Shown piece by piece: positions 18,281 through 23,209 of a stretch of 23,209 bases of DNA. The stretch lies in IMG/VR virus record IMGVR_UViG_3300025626_001460, positions 1 through 23,209 of that record; one strand, given 5' to 3'. Both the position numbers and the translations under genes were made by a program. The first letter of the stretch is position 1. Each line of letters starts with the position of its first letter. The notes beneath the pieces were generated by a model. That model saw only the letters and a list, made by a program, of their open reading frames with translations, did no database searches and was not told the DNA's origin. This stretch comes from a virus.

Positions 18281-18529
18281 ATGAAGTTATTCGTAGTAAT
18301 AGATCCAGAGCAGGGTGAGGCAGTATTTATTTCACCAATTTTTAAAGCATTCAAAGCTTTTATGGGGGAACTGCGTAAGGAGCTTACAGAGATCGGAGTA
18401 GAAGATGCAAATGAGTGTTCCGATTACGCCGTATTAGAGATGTATGGCGATTGGATAATGCATACGTATGATACCGTAGAGATAGAAAACTGGCCTTATA
18501 TTCCTGCAATGGAGGGCTGGAATGACTAA
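18281..18529 (+). CDS. Small acidic protein of unknown function
   Basis: An 82-residue protein starting MKLFVVIDPEQGEAVFISPI. AGGAG lies 7 bases before the ATG at 18281, which itself lies 24 bases after the -10 box; the open frame further upstream precedes the promoter and is not used. It has a strand-rich start, a helix (FKAFMGELRKELTEIG) and an aromatic acidic end (IENWPYIPAMEGWND). No family is recognised. It is the first of the many small early-type genes on the right, and overlaps the next microprotein gene by 8 bases. Confidence 0.7.
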   Translation: MKLFVVIDPEQGEAVFISPIFKAFKAFMGELRKELTEIGVEDANECSDYAVLEMYGDWIMHTYDTVEIENWPYIPAMEGWND

Positions 18530-18596
18530 GGTTGATTGGGTAAAAGTATTAGTTATTCTAGGGGGTTTGTTGTGGATTGTAGCAAAAAACATTTGA
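18522..18596 (+). CDS. 24-residue membrane microprotein
   Basis: The sequence encodes MTKVDWVKVLVILGGLLWIV and four more residues, a single membrane helix with a charged N-terminus. GGAGG lies 6 bases before the ATG, which overlaps the upstream gene's end. The stop TGA is inside the -35 box of the next promoter. Such single-helix microproteins recur along this arm (also at 20021 and 22080). Confidence 0.55.
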   Translation: MTKVDWVKVLVILGGLLWIVAKNI

Positions 18597-18621
18597 CAAC
18601 ATAAGCACAAGGTAGTATAAT
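18593..18621 (+). promoter_or_regulatory. Consensus sigma-70 promoter giving a near-leaderless message
   Basis: AAAAAACAT, TTGACA (18593-18598), 17 bases, TATAAT (18616-18621). The ATG of the metallopeptidase gene follows after exactly 7 bases. Confidence 0.88.
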
Positions 18622-18628
18622 ATACATC

Positions 18629-19066
18629 ATGAAGAAGAAGAAACAGATAAAAATTATACAGGATGTTATCTACATGGTAGGTGCTTATTTTAACCTCGAC
18701 GTTGATGTTGAGATTACGGTGGGCCCTATGTCAGATGATAATTGTGCTGAGCTAGGAATGGAATGCCTTGGTTTTTATTGCATGGCATTCAACAAAGACT
18801 TCTTGACAACGGCATCAAATGCAGATATAATACGTATCACAGCGCATGAAATGGTTCACGTAAAACAACATGAATTAGATGGACTTGAGCTAGAAGTTGA
18901 TGCTGCCTTCTTCAAAGGGAAGAAGTGGATAGGCGAATATTGGTTCTCTCCTTGGGAGGTAGAAGCAAGAGGGTATGAACTAGCATTTCTACAGCATTAC
19001 ATAGATCATGGGAGGGAAAGTGGCAAGACCGCAGCAGCAGCAAAACCCATCTCCTATCGTATCTAA
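18629..19066 (+). CDS. HExxH zinc metallopeptidase-like protein
   Basis: A 145-residue protein with the zinc motif HEMVH (His73, Glu74, His77) in ITAHEMVHVKQ and a likely third ligand Glu112 in SPWEVEARGYE. Two histidines plus a downstream Glu is the gluzincin pattern. No signal peptide is present, so it would act in the cytoplasm on host or phage proteins. Length is minimal for the fold. The ATG is 7 bases after the -10 box with no ribosome site, so the message is probably near-leaderless. The N-terminus is very lysine-rich. Its specific substrate is not known. Confidence 0.75.
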   Translation: MKKKKQIKIIQDVIYMVGAYFNLDVDVEITVGPMSDDNCAELGMECLGFYCMAFNKDFLTTASNADIIRITAHEMVHVKQHELDGLELEVDAAFFKGKKWIGEYWFSPWEVEARGYELAFLQHYIDHGRESGKTAAAAKPISYRI

Positions 19067-19109
19067 GAAGGTGAGGAAGCAACAGAGGGACAAAAAACAT
19101 AACCAGTAG
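19020..19109 (+). CDS. 29-residue basic peptide (GTG start)
   Basis: A short frame overlapping the metallopeptidase end, with GGGAGG three bases before a GTG start. It encodes a basic, Gln-rich peptide starting MARPQQQQNPSPIVSKKVRK. Strong ribosome site and start at the end of a gene are in favour; the size and the overlap make it uncertain. An ATG at 19008 in the same frame is an alternative. Confidence 0.4.
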   Translation: MARPQQQQNPSPIVSKKVRKQQRDKKHNQ

Positions 19110-19122
19110 GTAAAAATAGTTC

Positions 19123-19151
19123 TTGACATTACCTGCTTAAACACTTATAAT
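19123..19151 (+). promoter_or_regulatory. Consensus sigma-70 promoter upstream of HTH gene and tmRNA
   Basis: AAAAATAGTTC, TTGACA (19123-19128), 17 bases, TATAAT (19146-19151). The transcript likely includes the HTH-like gene, the tmRNA and two small genes. Confidence 0.88.
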
Positions 19152-19203
19152 AGTACACATAATGAATTGGATAACAAACATATTTTTCGGGAGAAAGAAC
19201 AAG

Positions 19204-19536
19204 ATGACTAAGGACAAAACAGCAGTAAATGCGGAACGTAACTACTCAGACGAAATGGTTGCACGAATGATGAAAGTATACAGTGCTAACCCTACTCGTG
19301 ATACAGCAGAAGAGCTGGCAGTAGAGTTCGATAAGCCAGTACGGAGTGTAATTGCAAAACTTTCTAACTTGGGCATCTACAAAGCTCAAGCGCGAGTAAC
19401 CAAAAGTGGTGCTCCAGTAGTACGAAAAGAAGACATTGTAGCTCAGATTCAAGCAACAGTTGGCGTATCAGTGCCTACCCTTGCCAAAGCTACAAAGCAA
19501 GACCTGATGACTCTTTTATCAGCTCTTGGTACATAA
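19204..19536 (+). CDS. HTH-like small protein, paralogue 2 of 3
   Basis: A 110-residue protein starting MTKDKTAVNAERNYSDEMVA. GGGAG lies upstream of the ATG at 19204; an in-frame ATG at 19162, 10 bases after the -10 box, would add 14 residues by near-leaderless initiation. Residues about 35-60 (EELAVEFDKPVRSVIAKLSN) form a likely helix-turn-helix, followed by a linker with TKSGAPVVRKEDIVAQIQAT and a C-terminal helix. The plan matches paralogues at 15291 and 21227. It may bind nucleic acid; no function is known. It ends a few bases before the tmRNA acceptor segment. Confidence 0.72.
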   Translation: MTKDKTAVNAERNYSDEMVARMMKVYSANPTRDTAEELAVEFDKPVRSVIAKLSNLGIYKAQARVTKSGAPVVRKEDIVAQIQATVGVSVPTLAKATKQDLMTLLSALGT

Positions 19537-19539
19537 TTC

Positions 19540-19855
19540 GAAGAAGCTAAAGTAGGATTGAATGGACGGGGGTTCGATTCCCCCCTCCTCCACCAAAAGC
19601 ACACCTGTAAGGCGTAGTAAGGTTCCCACCGGACTACCGCAGAAGACTACGCAGGGTGTGTTTTTGATGGGGGAGCACGGTTTCGACAGGCAATCTCAGG
19701 TTAGTGGAGAATCGGTGTGCAAGCTACCGTAAACGTAAGAAAATTATAAATGGCAATGATGACATTTACGACATGGCAGCCTAAACAACCCTCTGGGTAG
19801 TTAGGTGATAGCCGGGGAAACGCAGGCCGCCTAGCAACAGAAAGGGTTCTGCACC
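19540..19855 (+). ncRNA. ssrA: Circularly permuted (two-piece) tmRNA
   Basis: tmRNA rescues stalled ribosomes and tags the peptide. The acceptor part comes first: a T arm GGGGG-TTCGATT-CCCCC (19568-19585), the strand CTCCTCC and ACCA ending at 19595. An intervening hairpin (19599-19661: CACACC/GGTGTG outside GCGTAGT/ACTACGC) is presumably cut out. The coding piece begins at 19669 with GGGGGAG and GGTTTCGACAGG. The 7-base acceptor stem forms between the pieces and contains G3-U70, the alanine identity pair. CAATCT (19691-19696) pairs with GGATTG (19555-19560) as the long helix. The tag frame ends NGNDDIYDMAA, stop at 19782-19784. A hairpin domain follows (AACCCT/AGGGTT; GTTAGG/CCTAGC). Outer ends are approximate. 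Confidence 0.93.
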
Positions 19856-19877
19856 ACGAATTTTAAAAGGAAGAGTA

Positions 19878-20021
19878 ATGGCGAGAGGATTAAAAGTAGT
19901 ACACGAAGCAGGGCCACCTAAGAAGACATCTTCTAGTGGTAATCCGAGCATGGTTAAGTTTTCTTCAATGAACAAAGACAAAAAACGTTCATATAAGAAA
20001 TATCGCGGTCAAGGCCGCTAA
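19878..20021 (+). CDS. 47-residue basic protein
   Basis: A small basic protein starting MARGLKVVHEAGPPKKTSSS and ending MNKDKKRSYKKYRGQGR. AAGGAAGAG lies just before the ATG. The C-terminal block SSMNKDKKRSYKKYRGQGR appears, from memory, in short proteins of other aquatic phages; a nucleic acid or ribosome-binding role would suit the charge, but it is not shown. It follows the tmRNA coding piece by about 20 bases, so it shares the transcript. The stop overlaps the next ATG as TAATG. Confidence 0.65.
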   Translation: MARGLKVVHEAGPPKKTSSSGNPSMVKFSSMNKDKKRSYKKYRGQGR

Positions 20022-20107
20022 TGTTTACTGCGGCTATATTATTCTTTATAGTGGTAGTAGGATTATGCTACTACCAGATATGGAAAGATGAAAATGAAGA
20101 TCAGTAG
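20021..20107 (+). CDS. 28-residue membrane microprotein
   Basis: Starts inside the stop of the basic-protein gene (TAATG). It encodes MFTAAILFFIVVVGLCYYQI followed by a charged tail WKDENEDQ: one membrane helix with a cytoplasmic acidic end. Translational coupling and the clean helix argue for a real gene. Function unknown. Confidence 0.55.
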   Translation: MFTAAILFFIVVVGLCYYQIWKDENEDQ

Positions 20108-20143
20108 TATAAAAAATTTTTTAAGGATTGGAAAAAATAATTC

Positions 20144-20172
20144 TTGACAACAAGTGGTTTATCTTGTATAAT
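20144..20172 (+). promoter_or_regulatory. Consensus sigma-70 promoter of a non-coding RNA
   Basis: AAAAAATAATTC, TTGACA (20144-20149), 17 bases, TATAAT (20167-20172). Predicted start about 20179. No gene follows until 20726. Confidence 0.9.
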
Positions 20173-20178
20173 ATACTA

Positions 20179-20655
20179 TTGATTGACACAGTTTTAGGGA
20201 AGCCAGGGACTGATCCAGTGCTAGACACGGTTTAAATGAACAGATAAGGCAGTAAAGATCTCGGTGAAAGTATTAGCCCCGCCGAAGCCCTACTTATTAA
20301 TGGTGGAGTTTATAACCACCGCCCTCTCCTCTCAGGGTAAAGCGCAAAGAGAGGCCATCGCATAGGCTGAGCCAAGTAATAGTTATCTACACTTTGATTC
20401 TTGTAAAAACAAAACAGTAGAGGTGCCAACTCTCGCCATAATAAGGGGTAAGTGTAGAACGAAAATTGCTACCAATTGCTATGATCGTACACTTGCAAAA
20501 TTACAGCTTCTATCTCACTACCCCAGCTGAGTAGAAGTCAGGGAAGAGTCACCGGATCCTCTTGTGAGACTCTTACGAAAGAAACAGTAGGCGGCAGTTC
20601 TTTCACCTCATTTAAAACGAAGTCCTCAGGATGCAAATTCTGGGGGCTTTTTTTA
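20179..20655 (+). ncRNA. Large structured non-coding RNA, about 475 nt, unknown class
   Basis: A perfect promoter and a strong terminator bracket a region with no credible gene. It is dense in helices: GGTGG/CCACC (20302-20306/20316-20320), CCTCTC/GAGAGG (20323-20328/20349-20354), TCTACACTT/AAGTGTAGA (20386-20394/20450-20458), CTTCTA/TAGAAG (20507-20512/20532-20537), AAGAGTC/GACTCTT (20544-20550/20568-20574) and GAAAGAA/TTCTTTC (20577-20583/20598-20604). It lacks the conserved blocks of RNase P RNA, tmRNA or group I introns. Large ornate phage RNAs such as GOLLD or ROOL lie near tRNA-type genes and are comparable in size, so kinship is worth testing. Its size and strong promoter suggest abundance. 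Confidence 0.75.
20621..20654 (+). terminator. Rho-independent terminator of the structured RNA
   Basis: AGTCCTCAGGA (20621-20631) pairs with TCTGGGGGCT (20639-20648 and following T), with some G-U pairs, then a run of seven Ts. Confidence 0.88.
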
Positions 20656-20675
20656 TACCTAATCAAAAAAATTTC

Positions 20676-20704
20676 TTGACATTTTTTGCTAAGTCCATTA
20701 TAAT
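20676..20704 (+). promoter_or_regulatory. Consensus sigma-70 promoter
   Basis: AAAAAAATTTC, TTGACA (20676-20681), 17 bases, TATAAT (20699-20704). It drives the genes from 20726 and possibly the structured region at 21.6-22.0 kb. Confidence 0.9.
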
Positions 20705-20725
20705 AGTGGTCATAGGAGAAAAGAT

Positions 20726-21043
20726 ATGGCAAAAATTTACCAGTTTCCTAATATGCGGGACAAAAAACAGCTTGAAAGTCAAATGACAACCATGCAAGAC
20801 AGTATGGGTGAGCTTTATGATGCAATTCGCAAAGTAGAGATGGGGTTAGATATACTAGTAAATCAGTCTGTAGAGGCTGAGGATGTGTATCAACAACTGA
20901 TCCAGAACTATGCTAACATCGTTGGTGCAGATAATATAGCTACAGAATGGCTAGAGTATTGTACTTATGTTGGTATGGAACGAGATCCGGTAACAGGCGA
21001 AGTACATGTATATTTTAAACCACCAGAGGGAGAAGATTTATGA
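20726..21043 (+). CDS. Small conserved phage protein, helical
   Basis: A 105-residue protein starting MAKIYQFPNMRDKKQLESQM. Residues about 12-65 are helical and heptad-like, the end is aromatic and acidic (DPVTGEVHVYFKPPEGEDL). AGGAG lies before the ATG. It belongs to the set of small early-type genes seen in marine phages; no domain with a known role is recognised. It overlaps the next gene by ATGA, so the pair is translated together. Confidence 0.7.
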   Translation: MAKIYQFPNMRDKKQLESQMTTMQDSMGELYDAIRKVEMGLDILVNQSVEAEDVYQQLIQNYANIVGADNIATEWLEYCTYVGMERDPVTGEVHVYFKPPEGEDL

Positions 21044-21267
21044 GAAACGAATATTTATTAAATGCGCTAGTAATGAAGCTAGAGGGTGAAGCAGCAGTAC
21101 ATGAAGCTAATGTCAGAGTGTATATGGAAAGTCCAGTCGGAATTGGAGAACACCCACAAATCATTGAATCTATTGAAACAGAAATCGCAAAACTCGCGGA
21201 AGCTCTAGAGAAGATAGACACAATTAATGCAAACTTTTATGCAAAGGCCGACAGAAGTGAACTATAA
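21040..21267 (+). CDS. Small conserved phage protein, helical
   Basis: A 75-residue protein with a conserved-looking central phrase (GEAAVHEANVRVYMESPVGI) flanked by helices. GGGAG lies before the ATG, which overlaps the preceding stop. From memory, the same phrase occurs in small proteins of other aquatic phages. No catalytic or binding motif is visible. The last 41 bases overlap the likely start of the third HTH-like gene in another frame. Confidence 0.7.
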   Translation: MRNEYLLNALVMKLEGEAAVHEANVRVYMESPVGIGEHPQIIESIETEIAKLAEALEKIDTINANFYAKADRSEL

Positions 21268-21562
21268 CGAAGAACAAACACAGTACTTAGTCAATGAGTA
21301 TGTGAACGATCCTACCAAAGCTACAGTTGACCGACTGGCCCAAGAAATGGAGAAATCTCCAAAATCAATAATAGGTAAACTCAGTAGAGAAGGAGTGTAT
21401 CGCCGTTCCGTCTATAAGACGAAGACAGGCGAAAGCCCAGTAACAAAAGAACAGATCGTAAGAGATATTGAAGATGTTCTGGGTATAAATCACGAAAGTC
21501 TCACTGGTCTAGAGAAATCACCTAAAAATATTCTAAAACAACTACGAGACTCGCTACCTTAA
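21227..21562 (+). CDS. HTH-like small protein, paralogue 3 of 3
   Basis: Up to 111 residues. The start is uncertain: ATGs at 21227 and 21239 and a GTG at 21257 are in frame, none with a strong ribosome site; homology with the paralogues begins at NYNEEQTQYLVNEY. Residues about 40-60 (AQEMEKSPKSIIGKLSREGV) match the helix-turn-helix region, followed by YKTKTGESPVTKEQIVRDIE and a C-terminal helix. Similarity to copy 2 is better than to copy 1. It is followed, as copy 2 is, by a strongly structured RNA region. Function unknown. Confidence 0.65.
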   Translation: MQTFMQRPTEVNYNEEQTQYLVNEYVNDPTKATVDRLAQEMEKSPKSIIGKLSREGVYRRSVYKTKTGESPVTKEQIVRDIEDVLGINHESLTGLEKSPKNILKQLRDSLP

Positions 21563-22079
21563 ACTGGGGTCTCAACGGGATTGTACAAACCACTACGCCT
21601 AAGGTTCAAGCACGGAAAATTGTGGGAAAGAAGTAACGGGAAAGAGAGTCTTAAAAATTTGATCGCGAATTGCGCATAATTGGAAGGGATTTTTAGTTCG
21701 GGTAGGATGGGATGTGGTACCGTAACGGGGTTATTTGATTATCGTTGTCATTGACGATTAGATAAAAACGTTACAAGTACTTAGTTGAAACGAGGATTAT
21801 GTTGTTACTTAATATTACTTGGAATAATATAATAGGTTCGGAGATAGGATCTCCTTTAATTCCGATCCACTCCAAGCGTATTAATATTCCAAACTATTTT
21901 CGTAACAACGACTTAGTAAGAAATTATATAGTGATCTTATTGATCATCAATTTAGATATAATTGTATCACACTTTTTGGCATAAAGAAAGTACTTTTTTT
22001 GCCCATGTGGACGAAAACAAATTGTGAATGAGTTGGAGAGTACGTAAAAAAGTTTTAATTTTAAACAGGAGAGACGACT
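21563..22079 (+). ncRNA. Strongly structured region, probable non-coding RNA
   Basis: No convincing gene lies in these 517 bases. Many helices can form: GTAACG/CGTTAC (21722-21727/21769-21774) enclosing ATCGT/ACGAT (21741-21745/21754-21758); GTTGTTAC/GTAACAAC (21801-21808/21902-21909) enclosing TTGGAATA/TATTCCAA (21819-21826/21885-21892) and a GGAGAT/ATCTCC or TCGGA/TCCGA hairpin; and AATTATAT/ATATAATT (21922-21929/21956-21963). The nested order suggests one multibranch fold rather than chance. A frame at 21799-21984 lies on these helices and lacks a ribosome site. There is no promoter of its own; transcription would come from 20704. Ends are approximate. Confidence 0.6.
22028..22073 (+). repeat. 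Leader repeat A (about 45 bases)
   Basis: Starts ATGAGTTGGA, then GTA, A-run, GTTTTA and AGGAGAG; about 85-90 percent identical to repeat B at 22547-22591. Both end in the ribosome site of the next gene. Confidence 0.75.
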
Positions 22080-22223
22080 ATGGATATGATACTATCCCTT
22101 TTTGGAATAGTAGTAATGATTCTCGGCGGATGGATTATCTGGGAATCAGAAAAAGCATTAGAGGAACGACGTAAAAACTACCGTGCAGGTACGCACGACT
22201 ACTATGGGAATAGAATACAATGA
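22080..22223 (+). CDS. 47-residue membrane-anchored protein
   Basis: A small protein starting MDMILSLFGIVVMILGGWII, with one membrane helix and a charged soluble tail (ESEKALEERRKNYRAGTHDYY). AGGAG lies before the ATG, in the repeated leader. Its stop overlaps the next start (ATGA). No function is known; such proteins may modulate the host membrane early in infection. Confidence 0.65.
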   Translation: MDMILSLFGIVVMILGGWIIWESEKALEERRKNYRAGTHDYYGNRIQ

Positions 22224-22390
22224 TACTACCAGTAATTGAAGTACTAGAAGTAACCGAACAAGCAGATGGGACTACAAGAGTGGTGCTAGACTTAGATGAA
22301 GAGGCTACCTCTCTTCTACTCTCTGCAGGGCTTGAGAAAATTTTAACAGATCACGTAAAAGAACAGGAGCAAAAGAATGATAAGACTTGA
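22220..22390 (+). CDS. 56-residue acidic protein
   Basis: Starts MILPVIEVLEVTEQADGTTR, has two strand-like segments (VIEVLEVTEQ, TRVVLDLD) and a C-terminal helix ending KEQEQKNDKT. It shares ATGA with the preceding gene and 14 bases with the next. The style and packing match the small early-type genes around it. No family with known function is recognised. Confidence 0.62.
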   Translation: MILPVIEVLEVTEQADGTTRVVLDLDEEATSLLLSAGLEKILTDHVKEQEQKNDKT

Positions 22391-22550
22391 GAGTAGCGTG
22401 TCGGATGAAAAAGTAACAATGGAGTTCTATCACGAAGAGGGAGCAAACATTCAAGAACTTTGTGAAAAGTTTGGATCTTTTCTTCTTGCGATAGGCTATG
22501 CATTTAACCCTGTAACTCACGAAGTTGCATTAGTGGAGAAAGACGTATGA
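22377..22550 (+). CDS. 57-residue conserved small protein
   Basis: Starts MIRLESSVSDEKVTMEFYHE and ends with YAFNPVTHEVALVEKDV. AGGAG lies 6 bases before the ATG. The middle (FYHEEGANIQELCEKFGSFL) looks like a conserved helix of a small phage protein family I have met in marine phages, without a role. Stop overlaps a short MSW-type frame (ATGA). Confidence 0.62.
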   Translation: MIRLESSVSDEKVTMEFYHEEGANIQELCEKFGSFLLAIGYAFNPVTHEVALVEKDV

Positions 22551-22597
22551 GTTGGAAAGTATGTAAAAAAGTTTTATTTTTAAAAGGAGAGAAGTAA
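22547..22597 (+). CDS. 16-residue leader-type frame (repeat B)
   Basis: Encodes MSWKVCKKVLFLKGEK, overlapping the previous stop (ATGA) and ending two bases before the next ATG. The DNA is repeat B, similar to repeat A at 22028. It includes the next gene's AAAAGGAGAG site. It may couple translation or may be a relic of an MSW-type gene start such as that at 23009. Confidence 0.35.
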   Translation: MSWKVCKKVLFLKGEK

Positions 22598-22599
22598 AA

Positions 22600-22782
22600 A
22601 TGTTTGAACAATTTAAGACAATAGACGAGAGTAATACCTTTGAGATTCTAGACAACGGGTTTATTCTTCGTGTGAGTGGACGAGGAGTGGATGGAGACTG
22701 GCTACGAAAAGCCTTTGTTTTCCCAGAACTTGCAGACTTTCTAGAAGCAGTTGAAGAGCTTACAGAAAAAGAAGTATCATGA
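22600..22782 (+). CDS. 60-residue conserved small protein
   Basis: Starts MFEQFKTIDESNTFEILDNG and contains strands (FEILDNGFILRVSGRG) then WLRKAFVFPELADFLEAVEE, an aromatic helix. AAAAGGAGAG lies before the ATG. It has the style of a small folded regulator or inhibitor. No function is known. Overlaps the next gene by four bases (ATGA). Confidence 0.68.
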   Translation: MFEQFKTIDESNTFEILDNGFILRVSGRGVDGDWLRKAFVFPELADFLEAVEELTEKEVS

Positions 22783-23012
22783 CTCCACTTGAGATAACAG
22801 ACTATAAGAGGTCATGGATGATGGCCTCTCGTCACCAGTACGAAACTCACACAGACTTAAGAACTGAGTGCATAGACTGGTGTAAAGCAAACTGTAAACA
22901 ACATCAGTGGGACATGAAAAAATTCACTGATATCTATGGCGATACAATAAGATTCGAGCTTCAGAAGCACTATGATGCTTTCGACGCTTGGTATAAGGAG
23001 AGATGGAGATGA
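22779..23012 (+). CDS. 77-residue conserved small protein
   Basis: A helical protein rich in aromatic and charged residues (SWMMASRHQYETHTDLRTEC, CKANCKQHQWDMKKF). Three cysteines at about 30, 34 and 38 (ECIDWCKANCKQH) might bind a metal together with neighbouring histidines, though spacing is not that of a known finger. Overlapping ATGA on both sides shows it is part of the same translated string of genes. Confidence 0.68.
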   Translation: MTPLEITDYKRSWMMASRHQYETHTDLRTECIDWCKANCKQHQWDMKKFTDIYGDTIRFELQKHYDAFDAWYKERWR

Positions 23013-23209
23013 GTTGGAACTTTAGATTAGTAAGAGATGAAGACGTAGTAAAACTACGGGAAGTGTACTATGATGAGAACGGTAAACCTTATCTCTATAG
23101 CACAGGAGAAGTAAGAATCGTAGAGTCAATAGACGACGATTTACTCTGGCATCGAGAGAAGTTGATCGAAGCATTGCAGAAACCAGTAGTAGACTACCCT
23201 TTTGAAGGT
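23009..23209 (+). CDS. Small conserved phage protein (cut by window edge)
   Basis: The frame runs from an ATG overlapping the preceding stop to the window end, 67 codons without a stop. It starts MSWNFRLVRDEDVVKLREVY and continues YDENGKPYLYSTGEVRIVES. GGAGAGATGGAG gives a ribosome site. The pattern MSWNxRxV, EVYYDExGKPY and EALQKPVV is, from memory, widespread in cyanophage and other aquatic phage proteins with no known function. The first nine bases match both leader repeats. Confidence 0.7.
   Translation, partial: MSWNFRLVRDEDVVKLREVYYDENGKPYLYSTGEVRIVESIDDDLLWHREKLIEALQKPVVDYPFEG

Noticed and set aside
20179-20655. Possible RNase P RNA
   Set aside because: The conserved GAGGAAAGTCC, GTAAGAGC-type and ACAGAA-CCCGGCTTA blocks are missing.
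21563-21660. tRNA gene suggested by GGTTCAAGC
   Set aside because: No matching acceptor stem, anticodon arm or 3' CCA could be placed around it.
21799-21984. 61-residue rightward frame
   Set aside because: It lies on nested long helices, has no ribosome site and reads as low-complexity A+T-rich sequence; a structured RNA explains it better.
20179-22079. Possible group I intron
   Set aside because: I could not find the conserved P7/R and S elements, there is no split host gene and no homing nuclease inside.
1-23209. CRISPR array
   Set aside because: Repeats found are two- to four-copy and irregularly spaced; no regular repeat-spacer pattern exists.

Overview
The window looks like part of the genome of a tailed double-stranded DNA phage, probably marine and probably infecting an alphaproteobacterium. 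Phage identity rests on a terminase large subunit, the start of a portal gene, a probable small terminase, tail-fibre-like genes and long runs of very small, overlapping genes. The host guess is inference. It rests on a circularly permuted (two-piece) tmRNA gene, a canonical ParB site, frequent near-leaderless starts and two sigma-54-like sites. Much of the sequence is A+T-rich; the TonB receptor gene and the 15.0-18.2 kb block are visibly richer in G+C.

Layout. (1) 1-11.3 kb, all leftward: virion and packaging genes in three units, each with a near-perfect sigma-70 promoter. The unit starting near 11.33 kb carries an acetyltransferase-like protein, two fibre-like proteins, a 2-oxoglutarate/iron oxygenase and a tail assembly chaperone. 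The unit starting at 8.1 kb carries the probable small terminase, then a run of secreted or membrane proteins including a pilin-like one. The unit starting at 4.0 kb carries small basic and acidic proteins, an EF-hand membrane protein, a transglutaminase-like cysteine peptidase, the large terminase, an HNH nuclease and the portal. (2) 11.4-14.5 kb, leftward: an envelope block with a small membrane peptide, a small outer-membrane-barrel-like protein and a full 801-residue TonB-dependent receptor that has its own promoter and terminator. (3) 14.6-15.05 kb: a divergent control region with hairpins, a 20-bp direct repeat and two sigma-54-like sites. (4) 15.05-17.64 kb, rightward: a G+C-richer operon with an HTH-like protein, a membrane protein, a HAD phosphatase, a DEDDh exonuclease, a micro-membrane protein and a PPK2-family polyphosphate kinase. 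(5) 17.64-18.2 kb: a non-coding stretch with a perfect parS palindrome, repeats, hairpins and leftward promoters. (6) 18.2-23.2 kb, rightward: many small early-type genes, a metallopeptidase, the permuted tmRNA, a promoter-to-terminator non-coding RNA of about 475 nt, and a second strongly structured region.

How the parts may work together (inference): leftward genes build and package the virion and alter the envelope; rightward genes take over the host early, with tmRNA supporting translation and the PPK2/phosphatase/exonuclease operon acting on nucleotides. Three related HTH-like proteins recur at 15.3, 19.2 and 21.2 kb, and two of them directly precede structured RNA. The strongest leads for undescribed biology are the phage-borne TonB receptor, the permuted tmRNA, the parS/repeat/antisense-promoter region beside the PPK2 operon, and the two large structured RNAs.
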